From assembly GCA_964568735.1 (NCBI GenBank), contig CAZMRF010000029.1, positions 1 through 57,346 of the forward strand: 57,346 nt of DNA, in the 5' to 3' direction. The notes below the pieces were generated by a model that worked only from the letters and a program-made list of their open reading frames with translations, was not told where the DNA came from and did no database searches. Below, piece after piece: positions 1-9,142 of the stretch. Source of the DNA: CAZMRF01 sp964568735 (lineage in GTDB: Bacteria; Acidobacteriota; Polarisedimenticolia; JACPZX01). The translations under genes were made by a program, and so were the position numbers. Each line of letters starts with the position of its first letter. Positions within the stretch are counted from its first letter, which is position 1.

Positions 1-1
1 T

Positions 2-1006
2 CAGTCGGCGGGCATCGCCTCGTGGATCCAGAGCCAGATGCCCAATGCCGTCTCCTTCAAGGGGTTCGGCTTCACCCTGATGACGATGCTCACCCTGACG
101 ACGGGGACGGCCTTCATCATGTGGCTCGGCGAGCAGATCACCGAGCGCGGCGTCGGCAACGGCATCTCCCTGATCATCTACGCGGGGATCGTCGTGGGCC
201 TGCCGCGCGCCATCATGAGCACCGTCCAGGACCTCAGGACGGGCCAGCTCGGCCTGCTCTCGCTGCTCTTCCTCGTTGTCCTGATGGTCGCCGTGATCGG
301 CGTGGTGGTCTTCGTGGAGCGCGCCCAGCGGCGCATCCCGGTGCAGTACGCCCGCCGGGTGGTCGGCCGCCGGATGTACGGCGGAGTCTCGACGCACCTG
401 CCTCTGAGGGTGAACACCGGGGGCGTCATCCCGGTCATCTTCGCGTCGTCCATCCTCTCGATCCCCACGATGTTCGCCCGGGGCTTCAACCTGACGGAGA
501 TCGGGTGGCTCTCCGCGATCCTGCGGCAGATTGACTACAACATGCCGCTGTACAACGTCCTCTACTTCGTCTTTATCATCTTCTTCTGCTATTTTTACAC
601 GTCCATCATCTTCAACCCGGTGGACACCGCGGACAATCTCAAGAAGTACGGCGGGTTCATCCCCGGCATACGGCCGGGGCGCAGGACGGCCGAGTACATC
701 GACAGGATCCTCTCGAGGATCACGTTCGGCGGGGCCTGCTACCTGGCGCTCGTGGCATTGCTCCCGGTCTTCCTGATCAGCGGGATGAACGTCCAGGCGC
801 TTCCGTTCATCGGGCCGGGTCTGCACCAGGCGCTGCCCGAGGCGATCACGAACGGCCTCGGAGTGAAGTTCTATTTCGGCGGGACCTCCCTCCTGATCGT
901 CGTGGGAGTCGCAATGGACACCGTCCAGCAGGTCGAGTCGCAGCTGATCATGAGGCATTATGACGGGTTCCTGAAGGGGTCGCGCGTGCGCGGCCGGCGA
1001 GCCTGA
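2..1006 (+). CDS. secY: Protein translocase subunit SecY (5' truncated by window)
   Basis: SecY is the channel subunit of the SecYEG translocon in the inner membrane, which exports and inserts proteins. Only the C-terminal 334 residues are present; the frame is already open at the window edge, so the start lies upstream. Visible SecY hallmarks are the GNGISLIIYAGI stretch, the basic cytoplasmic loop ERAQRRIPVQYARR, the FNPVDTADNLKKYGGFIPGIRPG segment (the loop before the last helices) and a basic C-terminus. Several hydrophobic helices alternate with these loops. It is followed 39 bp downstream by adk, the usual bacterial order after secY in the spc operon. Identity is secure. Confidence 0.97.
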   Translation, partial: QSAGIASWIQSQMPNAVSFKGFGFTLMTMLTLTTGTAFIMWLGEQITERGVGNGISLIIYAGIVVGLPRAIMSTVQDLRTGQLGLLSLLFLVVLMVAVIGVVVFVERAQRRIPVQYARRVVGRRMYGGVSTHLPLRVNTGGVIPVIFASSILSIPTMFARGFNLTEIGWLSAILRQIDYNMPLYNVLYFVFIIFFCYFYTSIIFNPVDTADNLKKYGGFIPGIRPGRRTAEYIDRILSRITFGGACYLALVALLPVFLISGMNVQALPFIGPGLHQALPEAITNGLGVKFYFGGTSLLIVVGVAMDTVQQVESQLIMRHYDGFLKGSRVRGRRA

Positions 1007-1045
1007 TCTGCGGCGCGCGCCGGGAGCGCCGGGTGGAGGCGTGCC

Positions 1046-1702
1046 GTGAGGCTGGTGCTGCTCGGCCCTCCAGGAGCCGGAAAGGGCACGCAGGCGGCGG
1101 CCGTGCGGGAGCGGTACGGCGTTCCGCATGTCTCCACAGGGGAGATGCTGCGGGAGGCCATCGCCGCGGGCACGCCGCTGGGATCGAAGGTGAAGGAGAT
1201 CGTGGATTCGGGATCCCTGGTCCCCGACGAGGTGGTCGGGGAGGTCGTGGCCGATCGGCTCGGACGCGACGACACCGGGGGGGGATTCCTGCTGGATGGG
1301 TTCCCCAGGACCCTTCAGCAGGCGGAGATACTGAACAAGGTGCTCGAAGTGAGGCGGGAGTCCCTGGATGCGGTCGTGAGGATCCGGCTCGACGACGACG
1401 AGGTCGTTCGTCGCCTGTCGGGACGCCGGACCTGCGTTTCATGTGGATCGCCCTGTCACCTGGTCTTCTCACGGCCCAGAGCGGCCGGAGTCTGCGACGC
1501 CTGCGGCGGAGAGCTGCGGCAGCGCGACGACGATCGCGAGGAAGTCATTCGAAAGAGGCTCGCCGTCTACCGGGAACAGACGGTGCCCCTGGCGGCGCAC
1601 TATCGCGCCCTGGGCCTCCTGAAGGACGTGGACGGGCAGGGTCCCGTCCGGGAAGTCACCCGGCGGATCTTCGACGCGCTCGACGCAGCGGAGGACGCGT
1701 GA
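1046..1702 (+). CDS. adk: Adenylate kinase
   Basis: Interconverts ATP + AMP and 2 ADP in the cytoplasm. The 218-residue protein has the P-loop GPPGAGKGT at residues 7-15, the AMP-binding DGFPRT motif near 84-89, and a long LID with four cysteines (C130, C133, C150, C153), which in this family bind structural zinc. The GTG start at 1046 is chosen because a GGAGG lies six bases upstream and the P-loop is then at the usual distance from the N-terminus. The stop codon overlaps the GTG start of map by 4 bp (GTGA), indicating translational coupling within the ribosomal operon. Confidence 0.97.
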   Translation: MRLVLLGPPGAGKGTQAAAVRERYGVPHVSTGEMLREAIAAGTPLGSKVKEIVDSGSLVPDEVVGEVVADRLGRDDTGGGFLLDGFPRTLQQAEILNKVLEVRRESLDAVVRIRLDDDEVVRRLSGRRTCVSCGSPCHLVFSRPRAAGVCDACGGELRQRDDDREEVIRKRLAVYREQTVPLAAHYRALGLLKDVDGQGPVREVTRRIFDALDAAEDA

Positions 1703-2469
1703 TCTTCTGCAAGAGCTGGTCGGAGATCCAGACCATGAACCGGGCGAATGCCATCGTGCTCGACGTCCTGGCGCGCCTGCGCGAGCTGGTGGCTCCCGGG
1801 GTCGCCACGAAGGATCTGGACCGGAAGGCCGAGGAGTGGACCCGCCAGGCGGGAGCGCTGCCGGCCTTCAAGGGGTACAGGGGCTATCCGAGCTCGCTGT
1901 GCGTCGCGCCCAATGACGTGATCGTGCACGGAATACCCAACGGCACCCGCCTCGAGGAGGGAGACATCCTCGGGATGGACTTCGGGGTCATCGTGGACGG
2001 GCTCTACGGCGACTCCGCCATCACCGTGCCGGTCGGGAAGGTCGCGCCGGACGCGGATCGGCTGATGCGAGTGACGGAGCAGTGCCTCTACGACGGGATT
2101 CGGGAGGCGCGGCTGGGCAACCGGGTTCAGGACATCGGCTACAGGGTGCAGCAGATCGCCGAGACGAGCGGGTACAGCGTCGTCCTCGAGTTCACCGGCC
2201 ACGGCATCGGCCGGCGCCTGCACGAGGAGCCGCAGGTGCCGAACTACGGCAAGCCCGGGCAGGGCGAGAGGCTCGAGGACGGCATGGTCCTGGCCATCGA
2301 GCCGATGGTCTGCGCGGGCGGAAGCGACGTCATCGTCGACGACGATCAGTGGACCGCCCGCACCGCCGACGGAGCGCTCGCCGCGCATTTCGAGCGGTCG
2401 GTCGCGCTGACGCCGAAGGGGCCGTGGATTCTCGGTGAGGGGCCCGCGCCCTCGGCCGAGAGAGGCTGA
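1699..2469 (+). CDS. map: Methionine aminopeptidase, type I
   Basis: Removes the N-terminal methionine from nascent proteins. The protein is 256 residues, normal for a type I enzyme without an N-terminal extension. The five metal ligands of the pita-bread fold are visible: D94 (in MDFG), D105 (YGDS), H168 (GHGIG), E201 (AIEP) and E232 (HFERS); H77 in VHGIP matches the conserved substrate-side histidine. The frame is open further upstream, but the GTG at 1699 gives the normal length and a 4-bp overlap with adk. It lies between adk and infA as in many bacterial spc operons. Confidence 0.96.
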   Translation: MIFCKSWSEIQTMNRANAIVLDVLARLRELVAPGVATKDLDRKAEEWTRQAGALPAFKGYRGYPSSLCVAPNDVIVHGIPNGTRLEEGDILGMDFGVIVDGLYGDSAITVPVGKVAPDADRLMRVTEQCLYDGIREARLGNRVQDIGYRVQQIAETSGYSVVLEFTGHGIGRRLHEEPQVPNYGKPGQGERLEDGMVLAIEPMVCAGGSDVIVDDDQWTARTADGALAAHFERSVALTPKGPWILGEGPAPSAERG

Positions 2470-2485
2470 GGACGGGTTGACAGTC

Positions 2486-2704
2486 ATGCCCAAGGAAGAG
2501 GCGATTCAGGTGGAGGCCACGGTGGTCGAGCCGCTGCCGAACGCCATGTTCCGGGTGGAGCTCGAGAACAAGCACAAGGTCCTCGCGCACATCTCGGGGA
2601 AGATGAGGAAGCACTTCATCAGGATCCTCCCGGGCGATCGCGTCCTGGTCGAGTTGTCGCCATACGACTTGACCAGGGGGCGCATCATCTACCGCCTCAA
2701 GTAG
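2486..2704 (+). CDS. infA: Translation initiation factor IF-1
   Basis: A 72-residue OB-fold protein that binds the 30S A site during initiation. The family signature is clear: KEEAIQVEATVVEPLPNAMF, then VLAHISGKMRKHFIRILPGD and a C-terminal YDLTRGRIIYR. The ATG at 2486 gives the standard length; the frame extends further upstream but only overlaps map. It sits 16 bp after the map stop and is followed by rpmJ, the canonical order. Identity and start are secure. Confidence 0.97.
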   Translation: MPKEEAIQVEATVVEPLPNAMFRVELENKHKVLAHISGKMRKHFIRILPGDRVLVELSPYDLTRGRIIYRLK

Positions 2705-2735
2705 GCGCGGGGGGGGCCTCAGGCAAGGACGGGAC

Positions 2736-2849
2736 ATGAAGGTTCGAAGCAGCGTCAAGAAAATGTGCGACAAGTGCATCATCGTCCGCAGGCGCGGGGT
2801 CGTCCGCGTGATCTGCGAGACGGCCAAGCACAAGCAGAGACAGGGATAG
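2736..2849 (+). CDS. rpmJ: 50S ribosomal protein L36 (zinc-ribbon type)
   Basis: A 37-residue open frame between infA and rpsM that reads as L36: it starts MKVRSSVKKMC and carries the zinc ribbon C11, C14, C27, H32, with the basic segment VRRRGVVRVIC in between. Length and composition match the zinc-binding (C+) form of L36. A GGAGG that serves rpsM overlaps the end of the gene, so the two are tightly coupled. The gene is short and easily missed, but its position and the complete motif make it certain. Confidence 0.96.
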   Translation: MKVRSSVKKMCDKCIIVRRRGVVRVICETAKHKQRQG

Positions 2850-2859
2850 GAGGTTCGGA

Positions 2860-3246
2860 GTGGCACGCATCGCCGGCATCGACCTGCCCCAGAACAAGAG
2901 GGTGGAGATCGGCCTGACCTACATCTTCGGGATCGGCCGCTCGAGGGCGAACCGCATCCTCGGCCGGGCCTCGGTGGACCCGAACACGAAGGTGAAGAAC
3001 CTCGCCGAGGAGGAGGTCACCCGCATCCGCCAGGTGATCACCGAGGAAGGAGCCGTGGAGGGAGACCTCCGCAAGAACGTCCAGCAGGACGTCCGACGGC
3101 TCATCGAGATCGGCTCCTACCGCGGCTATCGCCACCGGCGGGGGCTTCCGTGCCACGGCCAGAGGACGCACACGAACGCCCGCACCAAGAAGGGCCCCCG
3201 AGTCGCGATCGCCGGGAAGAAGCGCGCGGTAGGCAAGAAGGGATGA
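2860..3246 (+). CDS. rpsM: 30S ribosomal protein S13
   Basis: S13 sits in the head of the 30S subunit and contacts L5 and tRNA. The 128-residue product begins ARIAGIDLPQNKR, contains YIFGIGRSRANRIL and DVRRLIEIGSYRGYRHRRGL, and ends in the characteristic basic tail (GQRTHTNARTKKGPR). A GTG start at 2860 has an ATAGGAGG seven bases upstream. Order rpmJ-rpsM-rpsK-rpsD-rpoA-rplQ is the classical alpha operon arrangement. Confidence 0.97.
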   Translation: MARIAGIDLPQNKRVEIGLTYIFGIGRSRANRILGRASVDPNTKVKNLAEEEVTRIRQVITEEGAVEGDLRKNVQQDVRRLIEIGSYRGYRHRRGLPCHGQRTHTNARTKKGPRVAIAGKKRAVGKKG

Positions 3247-3254
3247 GGTAACCC

Positions 3255-3650
3255 ATGGCCGTCGGCAAGAAGAAAGGCCCAGCCAAGAAGCGCGAGAAGA
3301 AGAACATCCCCGTGGGACTGGCGTTCATCCACGCCACCTTCAACAACACCGTGGTCAGCTTCACGGACATGGAAGGGAACGTGGTCTGCTGGTCCTCGGC
3401 GGGGTGCATGGGATTCAAGGGCTCGAGGAAGGGGACGCCGTTCGCCGCGCAGCAGGCCGCCTCCGCGGCCTCGACCGCCGCCAAGGAGAACGGTTTCCGC
3501 CAGGTCGAGGTTCGCGTCAGCGGCCCGGGAGGAGGGCGGGAGTCCTCCATCAGGGCCATCCAGGCGTCAGGGATCGAAGTGAAGTCGATTCGGGACGTGA
3601 CACCCATCCCGCACAACGGCTGCCGTCCCCCGAAGCGGCGGCGGGTGTAG
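3255..3650 (+). CDS. rpsK: 30S ribosomal protein S11
   Basis: S11 lines the platform of the 30S subunit near the E site. The 131-residue product has a lysine-rich N-terminus followed by GLAFIHATFNNTVVSFTD, the FKGSRKGTPFAAQQAA segment and the highly conserved end DVTPIPHNGCRPPKRRRV. The ATG at 3255 lies 8 bp after the rpsM stop. Nothing unusual apart from two cysteines in VVCWSSAGCMGF. Confidence 0.97.
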   Translation: MAVGKKKGPAKKREKKNIPVGLAFIHATFNNTVVSFTDMEGNVVCWSSAGCMGFKGSRKGTPFAAQQAASAASTAAKENGFRQVEVRVSGPGGGRESSIRAIQASGIEVKSIRDVTPIPHNGCRPPKRRRV

Positions 3651-3687
3651 ACCCCGAACGCGGGAAGCGCTCTATCAGGAGGAAGCA

Positions 3688-4317
3688 GTGGCTCGATATC
3701 TTGGTCCGGTCTGCAGACTCTGCCGCAGGGAGGGCATGAAGCTCTTCCTGAAAGGCGACCGGTGCTTCAAGCCCTCGTGCGCCATCGAAAAGAGGGGCTA
3801 CGCGCCGGGTCAGCACGGCCAACGGCGGGCGAGGAAGATCGAAGGCTACGGGATCCAGCTCCGCGAGAAGCAGAAGGTCAAGCGGATCTACGGGATCCTG
3901 GAGCGACAGTTCCGCCGCTATTTCGGGGAGGCCAACCGGAGGAAGGGGATCACGGGCGAGGCCCTGCTCCTGATCCTCGAGCAGCGGCTGGACACGATCC
4001 TCTATCGGTTCGGCTTCGCGTCGTCGCGTGCACAGGCCCGGCAGATGATCGCCCACGGTCACGTGCGAGTGGACGGAAAGAAGGTGGACATCCCCGGGTA
4101 CCAGGTGCGCCAGGGTCAGACCGTCGCGCTCAGGGACGGGTTGAAGAAGAACGAGGGAGTCAAGGTCTCCCTGGAGACCGCGCGCGGCCGCGGCCTTCCG
4201 TCGTGGCTGTCCGTGGACCCGTTGAACTTCACAGGATCGGTCCTTTCGCTTCCTAAGCGCGAGGACCTGACCATGCCGATCCAGGAGCAGCTCATCGTCG
4301 AGCTCTACTCCAAGTAG
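3688..4317 (+). CDS. rpsD: 30S ribosomal protein S4 (zinc-finger form)
   Basis: S4 is a primary 16S rRNA binder and assembly initiator. The 209-residue protein starts MARYLGPVCRLCRREGMKL and has four N-terminal cysteines (C9, C12, C26, C31) of the zinc-binding S4 type. The S4 RNA-binding domain follows (LDTILYRFGFASSRAQARQ, then GHVRVDGKKVDIPGYQV). The GTG start at 3688 has an AGGAGG 7-8 bases upstream. It is followed 13 bp later by rpoA. Confidence 0.97.
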   Translation: MARYLGPVCRLCRREGMKLFLKGDRCFKPSCAIEKRGYAPGQHGQRRARKIEGYGIQLREKQKVKRIYGILERQFRRYFGEANRRKGITGEALLLILEQRLDTILYRFGFASSRAQARQMIAHGHVRVDGKKVDIPGYQVRQGQTVALRDGLKKNEGVKVSLETARGRGLPSWLSVDPLNFTGSVLSLPKREDLTMPIQEQLIVELYSK

Positions 4318-4330
4318 TCTGAGGGGGAAC

Positions 4331-5365
4331 ATGCTCTGGACAGGATTTCAGAAGCCCAAGAGGCTCGAGATCAACACTGAAAGCCTCAGCCCGAACTTCG
4401 GCGAGTTCTTCGCTCAGCCCTTCGAGAGGGGATGGGGGACCACCGTGGGGAACGCCCTGCGACGGGTCCTTCTCTCGTCGCTGGAAGGTGCGGCCATCAC
4501 GGCCGTGAAGATCGAGGGGGTGCTCCACGAGTTCTCGTCCCTTCCGGGGGTCCACGAGGACACGACGGACATCCTGCTCAACCTGAAGGCGATCCCGCTC
4601 AAGATCAACGTCGATCACCCCGAGACGATCTACCTCAGAGCCGAAGGGCCCAGGGAGATCACGGCGGCCGACATCGAGACGAGCGGGAACGTCGAGGTCC
4701 TCGATCCGAACGTGCACATCGCGAACCTCTCCGAGGAGGGCCGTCTCTCGATCGAGATGCGCGTCAAGCCCGGCCGGGGTTACGTGCCGGCGGACCGGAA
4801 CTTCGACGCGGACCTCGAGATAGGGTTCATCCCCGTCGATTCGGTCCACTCGCCGGTCAAGAAGGTCAACTACATCGTCGAGGATGCCCGCGTGGGCCAG
4901 GCCACGGACTATGACAAGCTCACGGTCCAGGTCTGGACGAACGGGTCGCTCCCGCCCCAGGACGCGGTGGGCCGGGCGGCGAAGCTCCTCAAGGATCACC
5001 TGAGCATCTTCATCAACTTCGAGGAGCGCACGGACGACATGGTCGACGATCGCTCCCCGGATGACGACCGGCTGGCGGACTACTTCTCCCGCAGCGTGGA
5101 CGAGCTGGAGCTTTCGGTGCGCTCGTACAACTGCCTGAAGAACGCCGGGATCCGGACGATCGGCGAGCTCGTGCAGAAGTCCGAGGCCGAGATGCTCAAG
5201 ACCAAGAACTTCGGGAGGAAATCCCTGAACGAGATCAAGGAGATCCTCCAGTCCATGAACCTGGATTTCGGCATGAAGCTCGACGACAGGCGGCTGCGGC
5301 GGATGATTCCTGCCGCAGCGGGTCCCACAGAGGACTCCGCACCGTCGGCTCCGGCCACCACCTGA
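4331..5365 (+). CDS. rpoA: DNA-directed RNA polymerase subunit alpha
   Basis: Alpha dimerises to scaffold RNA polymerase assembly and its C-terminal domain touches UP elements and activators. The 344-residue product has the N-terminal dimerisation domain (ERGWGTTVGNALRRVLLSS near residue 35) and, after a linker, the helix-hairpin-helix C-terminal domain (ELELSVRSYNCLKNAGIRTI ... KNFGRKSLNEIKEIL). The C-terminal tail is Ala/Pro rich. The ATG at 4331 has a GAGGGGG purine tract just upstream. Normal length, normal operon position. Confidence 0.98.
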   Translation: MLWTGFQKPKRLEINTESLSPNFGEFFAQPFERGWGTTVGNALRRVLLSSLEGAAITAVKIEGVLHEFSSLPGVHEDTTDILLNLKAIPLKINVDHPETIYLRAEGPREITAADIETSGNVEVLDPNVHIANLSEEGRLSIEMRVKPGRGYVPADRNFDADLEIGFIPVDSVHSPVKKVNYIVEDARVGQATDYDKLTVQVWTNGSLPPQDAVGRAAKLLKDHLSIFINFEERTDDMVDDRSPDDDRLADYFSRSVDELELSVRSYNCLKNAGIRTIGELVQKSEAEMLKTKNFGRKSLNEIKEILQSMNLDFGMKLDDRRLRRMIPAAAGPTEDSAPSAPATT

Positions 5366-5401
5366 GGCGCCGGGCCGCCGGACCCGGGGGAGACAAGCGT
5401 C

Positions 5402-5893
5402 ATGCGTCATCGTCGCGCGGGGAAAAAGCTCGGATGGACCTCCTCGCACCGCCTCGCGGTGCTGAGGTCGATGTCCACGTCACTCTTCGACAAGGAGCGG
5501 ATCCAGACGACCGTTCCCCGCGCGAAGGCGCTCCGGCCCTTCGCCGAGAAGATCATCACCCTCGCTCGCCGGGAGGATCTCCATGCCCGGCGGCTGGTCG
5601 CGCGCCACATCCAGGATCCGGTGATCGTCAAGAAGCTCTTCGACTCCCTCTCGTCGCGTTACTCGGACCGGCCCGGCGGCTACATGCGCATCTTCAAGCT
5701 CGGGCGGAGGAAGGGCGACGGAGCCGAGATGGCCATGGTCGAGCTGGTGGGCTCGGAGCCCAAGTTCGACCAGGAGCCGGAGCAGAAGCCGAAGGGCGTC
5801 CGCGCCCGGATCGCCGATCGGGTGAGGGGGCGCAAGAAGCCCGAAGGCGCCGGGGCCCCCGGAGCAGAAGCAGAGAAGCCCTCACAGGAGTAG
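5402..5893 (+). CDS. rplQ: 50S ribosomal protein L17 with C-terminal extension
   Basis: L17 binds 23S rRNA near the exit tunnel. The core (residues 1-about 118) is typical: MRHRRAGKKLGWTSSHRLA, IQTTVPRAKALRPFAEKIIT, and GGYMRIFKLGRRKGDGAEMA. The last 45 or so residues form a charged Lys/Pro/Glu-rich tail that is longer than in the E. coli protein; such tails are common in L17. It ends the ribosomal part of the cluster, 30 bp before carB. Confidence 0.96.
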   Translation: MRHRRAGKKLGWTSSHRLAVLRSMSTSLFDKERIQTTVPRAKALRPFAEKIITLARREDLHARRLVARHIQDPVIVKKLFDSLSSRYSDRPGGYMRIFKLGRRKGDGAEMAMVELVGSEPKFDQEPEQKPKGVRARIADRVRGRKKPEGAGAPGAEAEKPSQE

Positions 5894-5923
5894 CTCCGGC
5901 CTCCAGCCCCTCCACGAGGTAGC

Positions 5924-8900
5924 GTGCCCAGGCGATCCGACATCCACAGCATCCTCGTGATCGGCTCGGGTCCGATCGTGATCGGGCAGGCCTGCGAGTT
6001 CGACTACTCCGGAACCCAGGCCTGCAAGGCTCTCAAGGAAGAGGGCTACCGCGTCATCCTCGTCAACTCCAACCCGGCCACGATCATGACCGACCCGGAG
6101 CTCGCCGACCGCACCTACATCGAGCCGCTGACGCCCGGGATGGTCGCCCGGGTGATCGAGCGGGAGCGCCCGGACGCCCTGCTCCCCACGGTCGGGGGGC
6201 AGACGGCGCTGAACGTGACCGTCCGGCTGGGCGAGGAAGGGGTCCTCGACGCCTTCGGCGTCAAGCTCATCGGCGCCAGCCTGGAAGCCATCGAGATCTC
6301 CGAAGACCGCCTCCGCTTCAAGGAGGCGATGCAGAAGATCGGCCTCGACGTGCCTCGCAGCGGTTCGGCCGACTCCGTCGCGGCAGCGGAGGAGCTGCTG
6401 GGGCTGGTCGGCTTCCCGGTCATCGTGCGCCCCTCCTTCACGCTCGGCGGCACGGGCGGCGGCGTCGCCTACAACGTCGAGGAGTTCCGTGACGTCGTCT
6501 CCCGCGGACTGGATCTCAGCCCGGTGCGCCAGGTCCTCGTGGAGGAGTCGGTCCTCGGGTGGAAGGAGTACGAGCTCGAGGTGATGCGGGACTGCCGGGA
6601 CAACGTCGTCATCGTCTGCTCGATCGAGAACTTCGATCCGATGGGAATCCATACCGGCGACTCCGTGACGGTGGCTCCCGCGATGACGCTCACGGACAAG
6701 GAGTACCAGCGGATGCGCGACGCCGCCGCGCGCATCATCCGGGCCGTGGGGGTGGAGACGGGAGGCAGCAACATCCAGTTCGCCGTGGAGCCGGCCACCG
6801 GGAGGATGGTCGTCATCGAGATGAATCCCCGGGTGAGCCGATCTTCGGCGCTCGCCTCGAAGGCCACGGGCTTCCCGATCGCGAAGATCGCCGCCAAGCT
6901 GGCCGTGGGCTATTCCCTCGACGAGATCCCGAACGACATCACCCGCGAGACCCCGGCCTCCTTCGAGCCGACCCTCGACTACGTCGTCGTGAAGATCCCG
7001 CGCTGGGCCTTCGAGAAGTTCCCGAGCGCCGATCCGGCGCTGGGCATCCAGATGAAGTCGGTCGGCGAGGCGATGGCCATCGGGCGGACCTTCAAGGAGG
7101 CTCTCCAGAAGGGCATCCGCTCCCTGGAAGTGGGGCGCTTCGGCCTCGGGGGCGACGGGGCGGAGCCCGCCGATCCCAGCCGGATACGCGAGAAGCTCAC
7201 GATGGCCCAGTCCGACAGGCTCTACTACATCCGGCGCGCCCTGCAGGCCGGCATGACCATCGACTCCGTCTCCGAGATGAGCGGCATCGATCGCTGGTTC
7301 ATCAAGAACATCGAGCAGATCGTGAACATGGAGGGGAACCTCCGGGCCTTCTCTCTCGCCTCCCTGCCGTCCGACCTCCTGCGCCGCGCCAAGAAGCAGG
7401 GGTTCTCGGACCGCCAGGTGGCCCACCTCGTGGGGGATACCGAGATCGCGGTCCGGGAGCGGCGCGTCCGCGACGGGGTCGTGCCGGTCTACAAGCGGGT
7501 GGATACCTGCGCGGCCGAGTTCGAGGCGCACACGCCCTACCTCTACTCCACCTACGAGGACGAATGCGAGTCCCGGCCGACCTCGGCGAAGAAGGTCATG
7601 ATCCTCGGAGGAGGCCCCAATCGCATCGGGCAGGGAATCGAGTTCGACTACTGCTGCTGTCACGCCTCGTTCGCCCTCCGGGAGGAGGGGTACGAGACGA
7701 TCATGGTGAACTGCAACCCCGAGACGGTCTCCACGGACTACGACACCTCCTCGAGGCTCTACTTCGAGCCGCTGACCTTCGAGGACGTGATGAACATCGT
7801 CGATCTCGAGAAGCCCGACGGCGTGATCGTCCAGTTCGGCGGGCAGACGCCGCTGAACCTGGCCCTGCCGCTCCAGCAGGCCGGGGTGAAGATCCTCGGC
7901 ACTTCGCCGGACTCGATCGATCTCGCCGAGGATCGGCGCCGCTTCGGCCAGCTCCTCGACGAGATGAAGGTGCGCCAGCCCGAGTCGGGCACGGCGACCT
8001 CCGTGGAAGAGGCCCGTGGGGTGGCCCGCCGGATCGGCTACCCGGTCCTGATCCGCCCCTCCTACGTGCTCGGCGGGAGGGCGATGTGCATCGTCCACGA
8101 CGATGAGCGGCTCGTCACCTACATGCGGCACGCCGTCGAGGCGAGCCCCGATCGGCCGGTCCTCGTCGATCGCTTCCTCGAAGACGCCTTCGAGTTCGAT
8201 GTGGACGCGATCGCCGACGGGAAGAGGGTCACCATCGGCGGGATCATGCAGCACATCGAGGAGGCCGGGATCCACTCCGGAGACTCGGCCTGCGTCCTGC
8301 CCGCCTACCGTATTTCGGCGGAGAACCTCGAGCGGATACGCGAGATCACGGTGGAGCTGGGGATGCGCCTCGAGGTCCGCGGCCTGATGAACGTCCAGTT
8401 CGCGATCAAGGACGGCCAGGTCTACGTCCTGGAGGTCAACCCCAGGGCCTCACGCACGGTGCCCTTCGTCAGCAAGGCCATCGGGATCCCGCTGGCCCGG
8501 CTGGCGGCGAAGGTGATGGTGGGCCACTCGCTCGCAGATCTTGGATTCACGGCGGAGCCTCCGCTGAACGGCTGGTTCGTGAAGGAGGCGGTCCTTCCCT
8601 TCCTGAAGTTCCCCGGTGAGGACCCCGTCCTCGGACCCGAGATGCGCTCCACGGGCGAGGTGATGGGCATCGCGCCCAGCTTCGGGGCCGCCTTCGCGAA
8701 GGCGCAGATGGCGAGCGGCTTCACCCTTCCCACCTCGGGCACGGCCTTCATCTCGGTGAACGAGTACGACAAGCAGACCGTCGTCCCCGTGGCTCGGGAT
8801 CTGGCGGCGCTCGGCTTCCGCCTGATGGCCACCCGAGGCACGGCGAGGGCGCTTCAGGATTCGGGGCTCCGCGTCGACGTGGTCAACAAGGTCGGGGAGG

Positions 8901-9142
8901 GGCGCCCCAACATCGTGGACCACATCAAGAACGGCGAGGTGGCGCTTGTTGTGAACACGCCCCTGGGGCGTGAATCCTACTGGGACGAGCCTGCCATACG
9001 CCGCTCGTCGTACGCCCACGGCGTGCCCTGCATCACGACGCTCTCCGCAGCGGCCGCCTGCGTCGCGGGCATCCGAGCGCTCAGGGAGGAGTCCCTGGAC
9101 GTCAAGGCGCTTCAGGACTTCCCGCAGTACGGAGCCGCCTGA
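5924..9142 (+). CDS. carB: Carbamoyl-phosphate synthase large subunit
   Basis: Makes carbamoyl phosphate from bicarbonate, ammonia and two ATP, for arginine and pyrimidine synthesis. At 1072 residues it is full length. Two homologous ATP-grasp halves are visible: the first opens with ILVIGSGPIVIGQACEFDYS, the second (about residue 550) with KVMILGGGPNRIGQGIEFDY; each has a Gly-rich loop and an EMNPRVSRSSALASK / EVNPRASRTVPFVSK metal-binding segment. The last about 140 residues are the MGS-like allosteric domain. The GTG start at 5924 has a GAGGT upstream. The partner carA is not adjacent. The 3' end overlaps the convergent adenylyltransferase gene by 41 bp. Confidence 0.97.
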   Translation: MPRRSDIHSILVIGSGPIVIGQACEFDYSGTQACKALKEEGYRVILVNSNPATIMTDPELADRTYIEPLTPGMVARVIERERPDALLPTVGGQTALNVTVRLGEEGVLDAFGVKLIGASLEAIEISEDRLRFKEAMQKIGLDVPRSGSADSVAAAEELLGLVGFPVIVRPSFTLGGTGGGVAYNVEEFRDVVSRGLDLSPVRQVLVEESVLGWKEYELEVMRDCRDNVVIVCSIENFDPMGIHTGDSVTVAPAMTLTDKEYQRMRDAAARIIRAVGVETGGSNIQFAVEPATGRMVVIEMNPRVSRSSALASKATGFPIAKIAAKLAVGYSLDEIPNDITRETPASFEPTLDYVVVKIPRWAFEKFPSADPALGIQMKSVGEAMAIGRTFKEALQKGIRSLEVGRFGLGGDGAEPADPSRIREKLTMAQSDRLYYIRRALQAGMTIDSVSEMSGIDRWFIKNIEQIVNMEGNLRAFSLASLPSDLLRRAKKQGFSDRQVAHLVGDTEIAVRERRVRDGVVPVYKRVDTCAAEFEAHTPYLYSTYEDECESRPTSAKKVMILGGGPNRIGQGIEFDYCCCHASFALREEGYETIMVNCNPETVSTDYDTSSRLYFEPLTFEDVMNIVDLEKPDGVIVQFGGQTPLNLALPLQQAGVKILGTSPDSIDLAEDRRRFGQLLDEMKVRQPESGTATSVEEARGVARRIGYPVLIRPSYVLGGRAMCIVHDDERLVTYMRHAVEASPDRPVLVDRFLEDAFEFDVDAIADGKRVTIGGIMQHIEEAGIHSGDSACVLPAYRISAENLERIREITVELGMRLEVRGLMNVQFAIKDGQVYVLEVNPRASRTVPFVSKAIGIPLARLAAKVMVGHSLADLGFTAEPPLNGWFVKEAVLPFLKFPGEDPVLGPEMRSTGEVMGIAPSFGAAFAKAQMASGFTLPTSGTAFISVNEYDKQTVVPVARDLAALGFRLMATRGTARALQDSGLRVDVVNKVGEGRPNIVDHIKNGEVALVVNTPLGRESYWDEPAIRRSSYAHGVPCITTLSAAAACVAGIRALREESLDVKALQDFPQYGAA

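Noticed and set aside
2474..2488. TTGACA immediately before infA
   Set aside because: It overlaps the ribosome-binding region, with no -10 at a sensible distance; it is coincidental in an operon.
5882..8275. 797-codon open frame on the minus strand under carB
   Set aside because: It is opposite a full-length, strongly conserved carB; composition is His/Asp/Leu-rich as expected of antisense reading of GC-rich codons, and no ribosome site or domain is seen.
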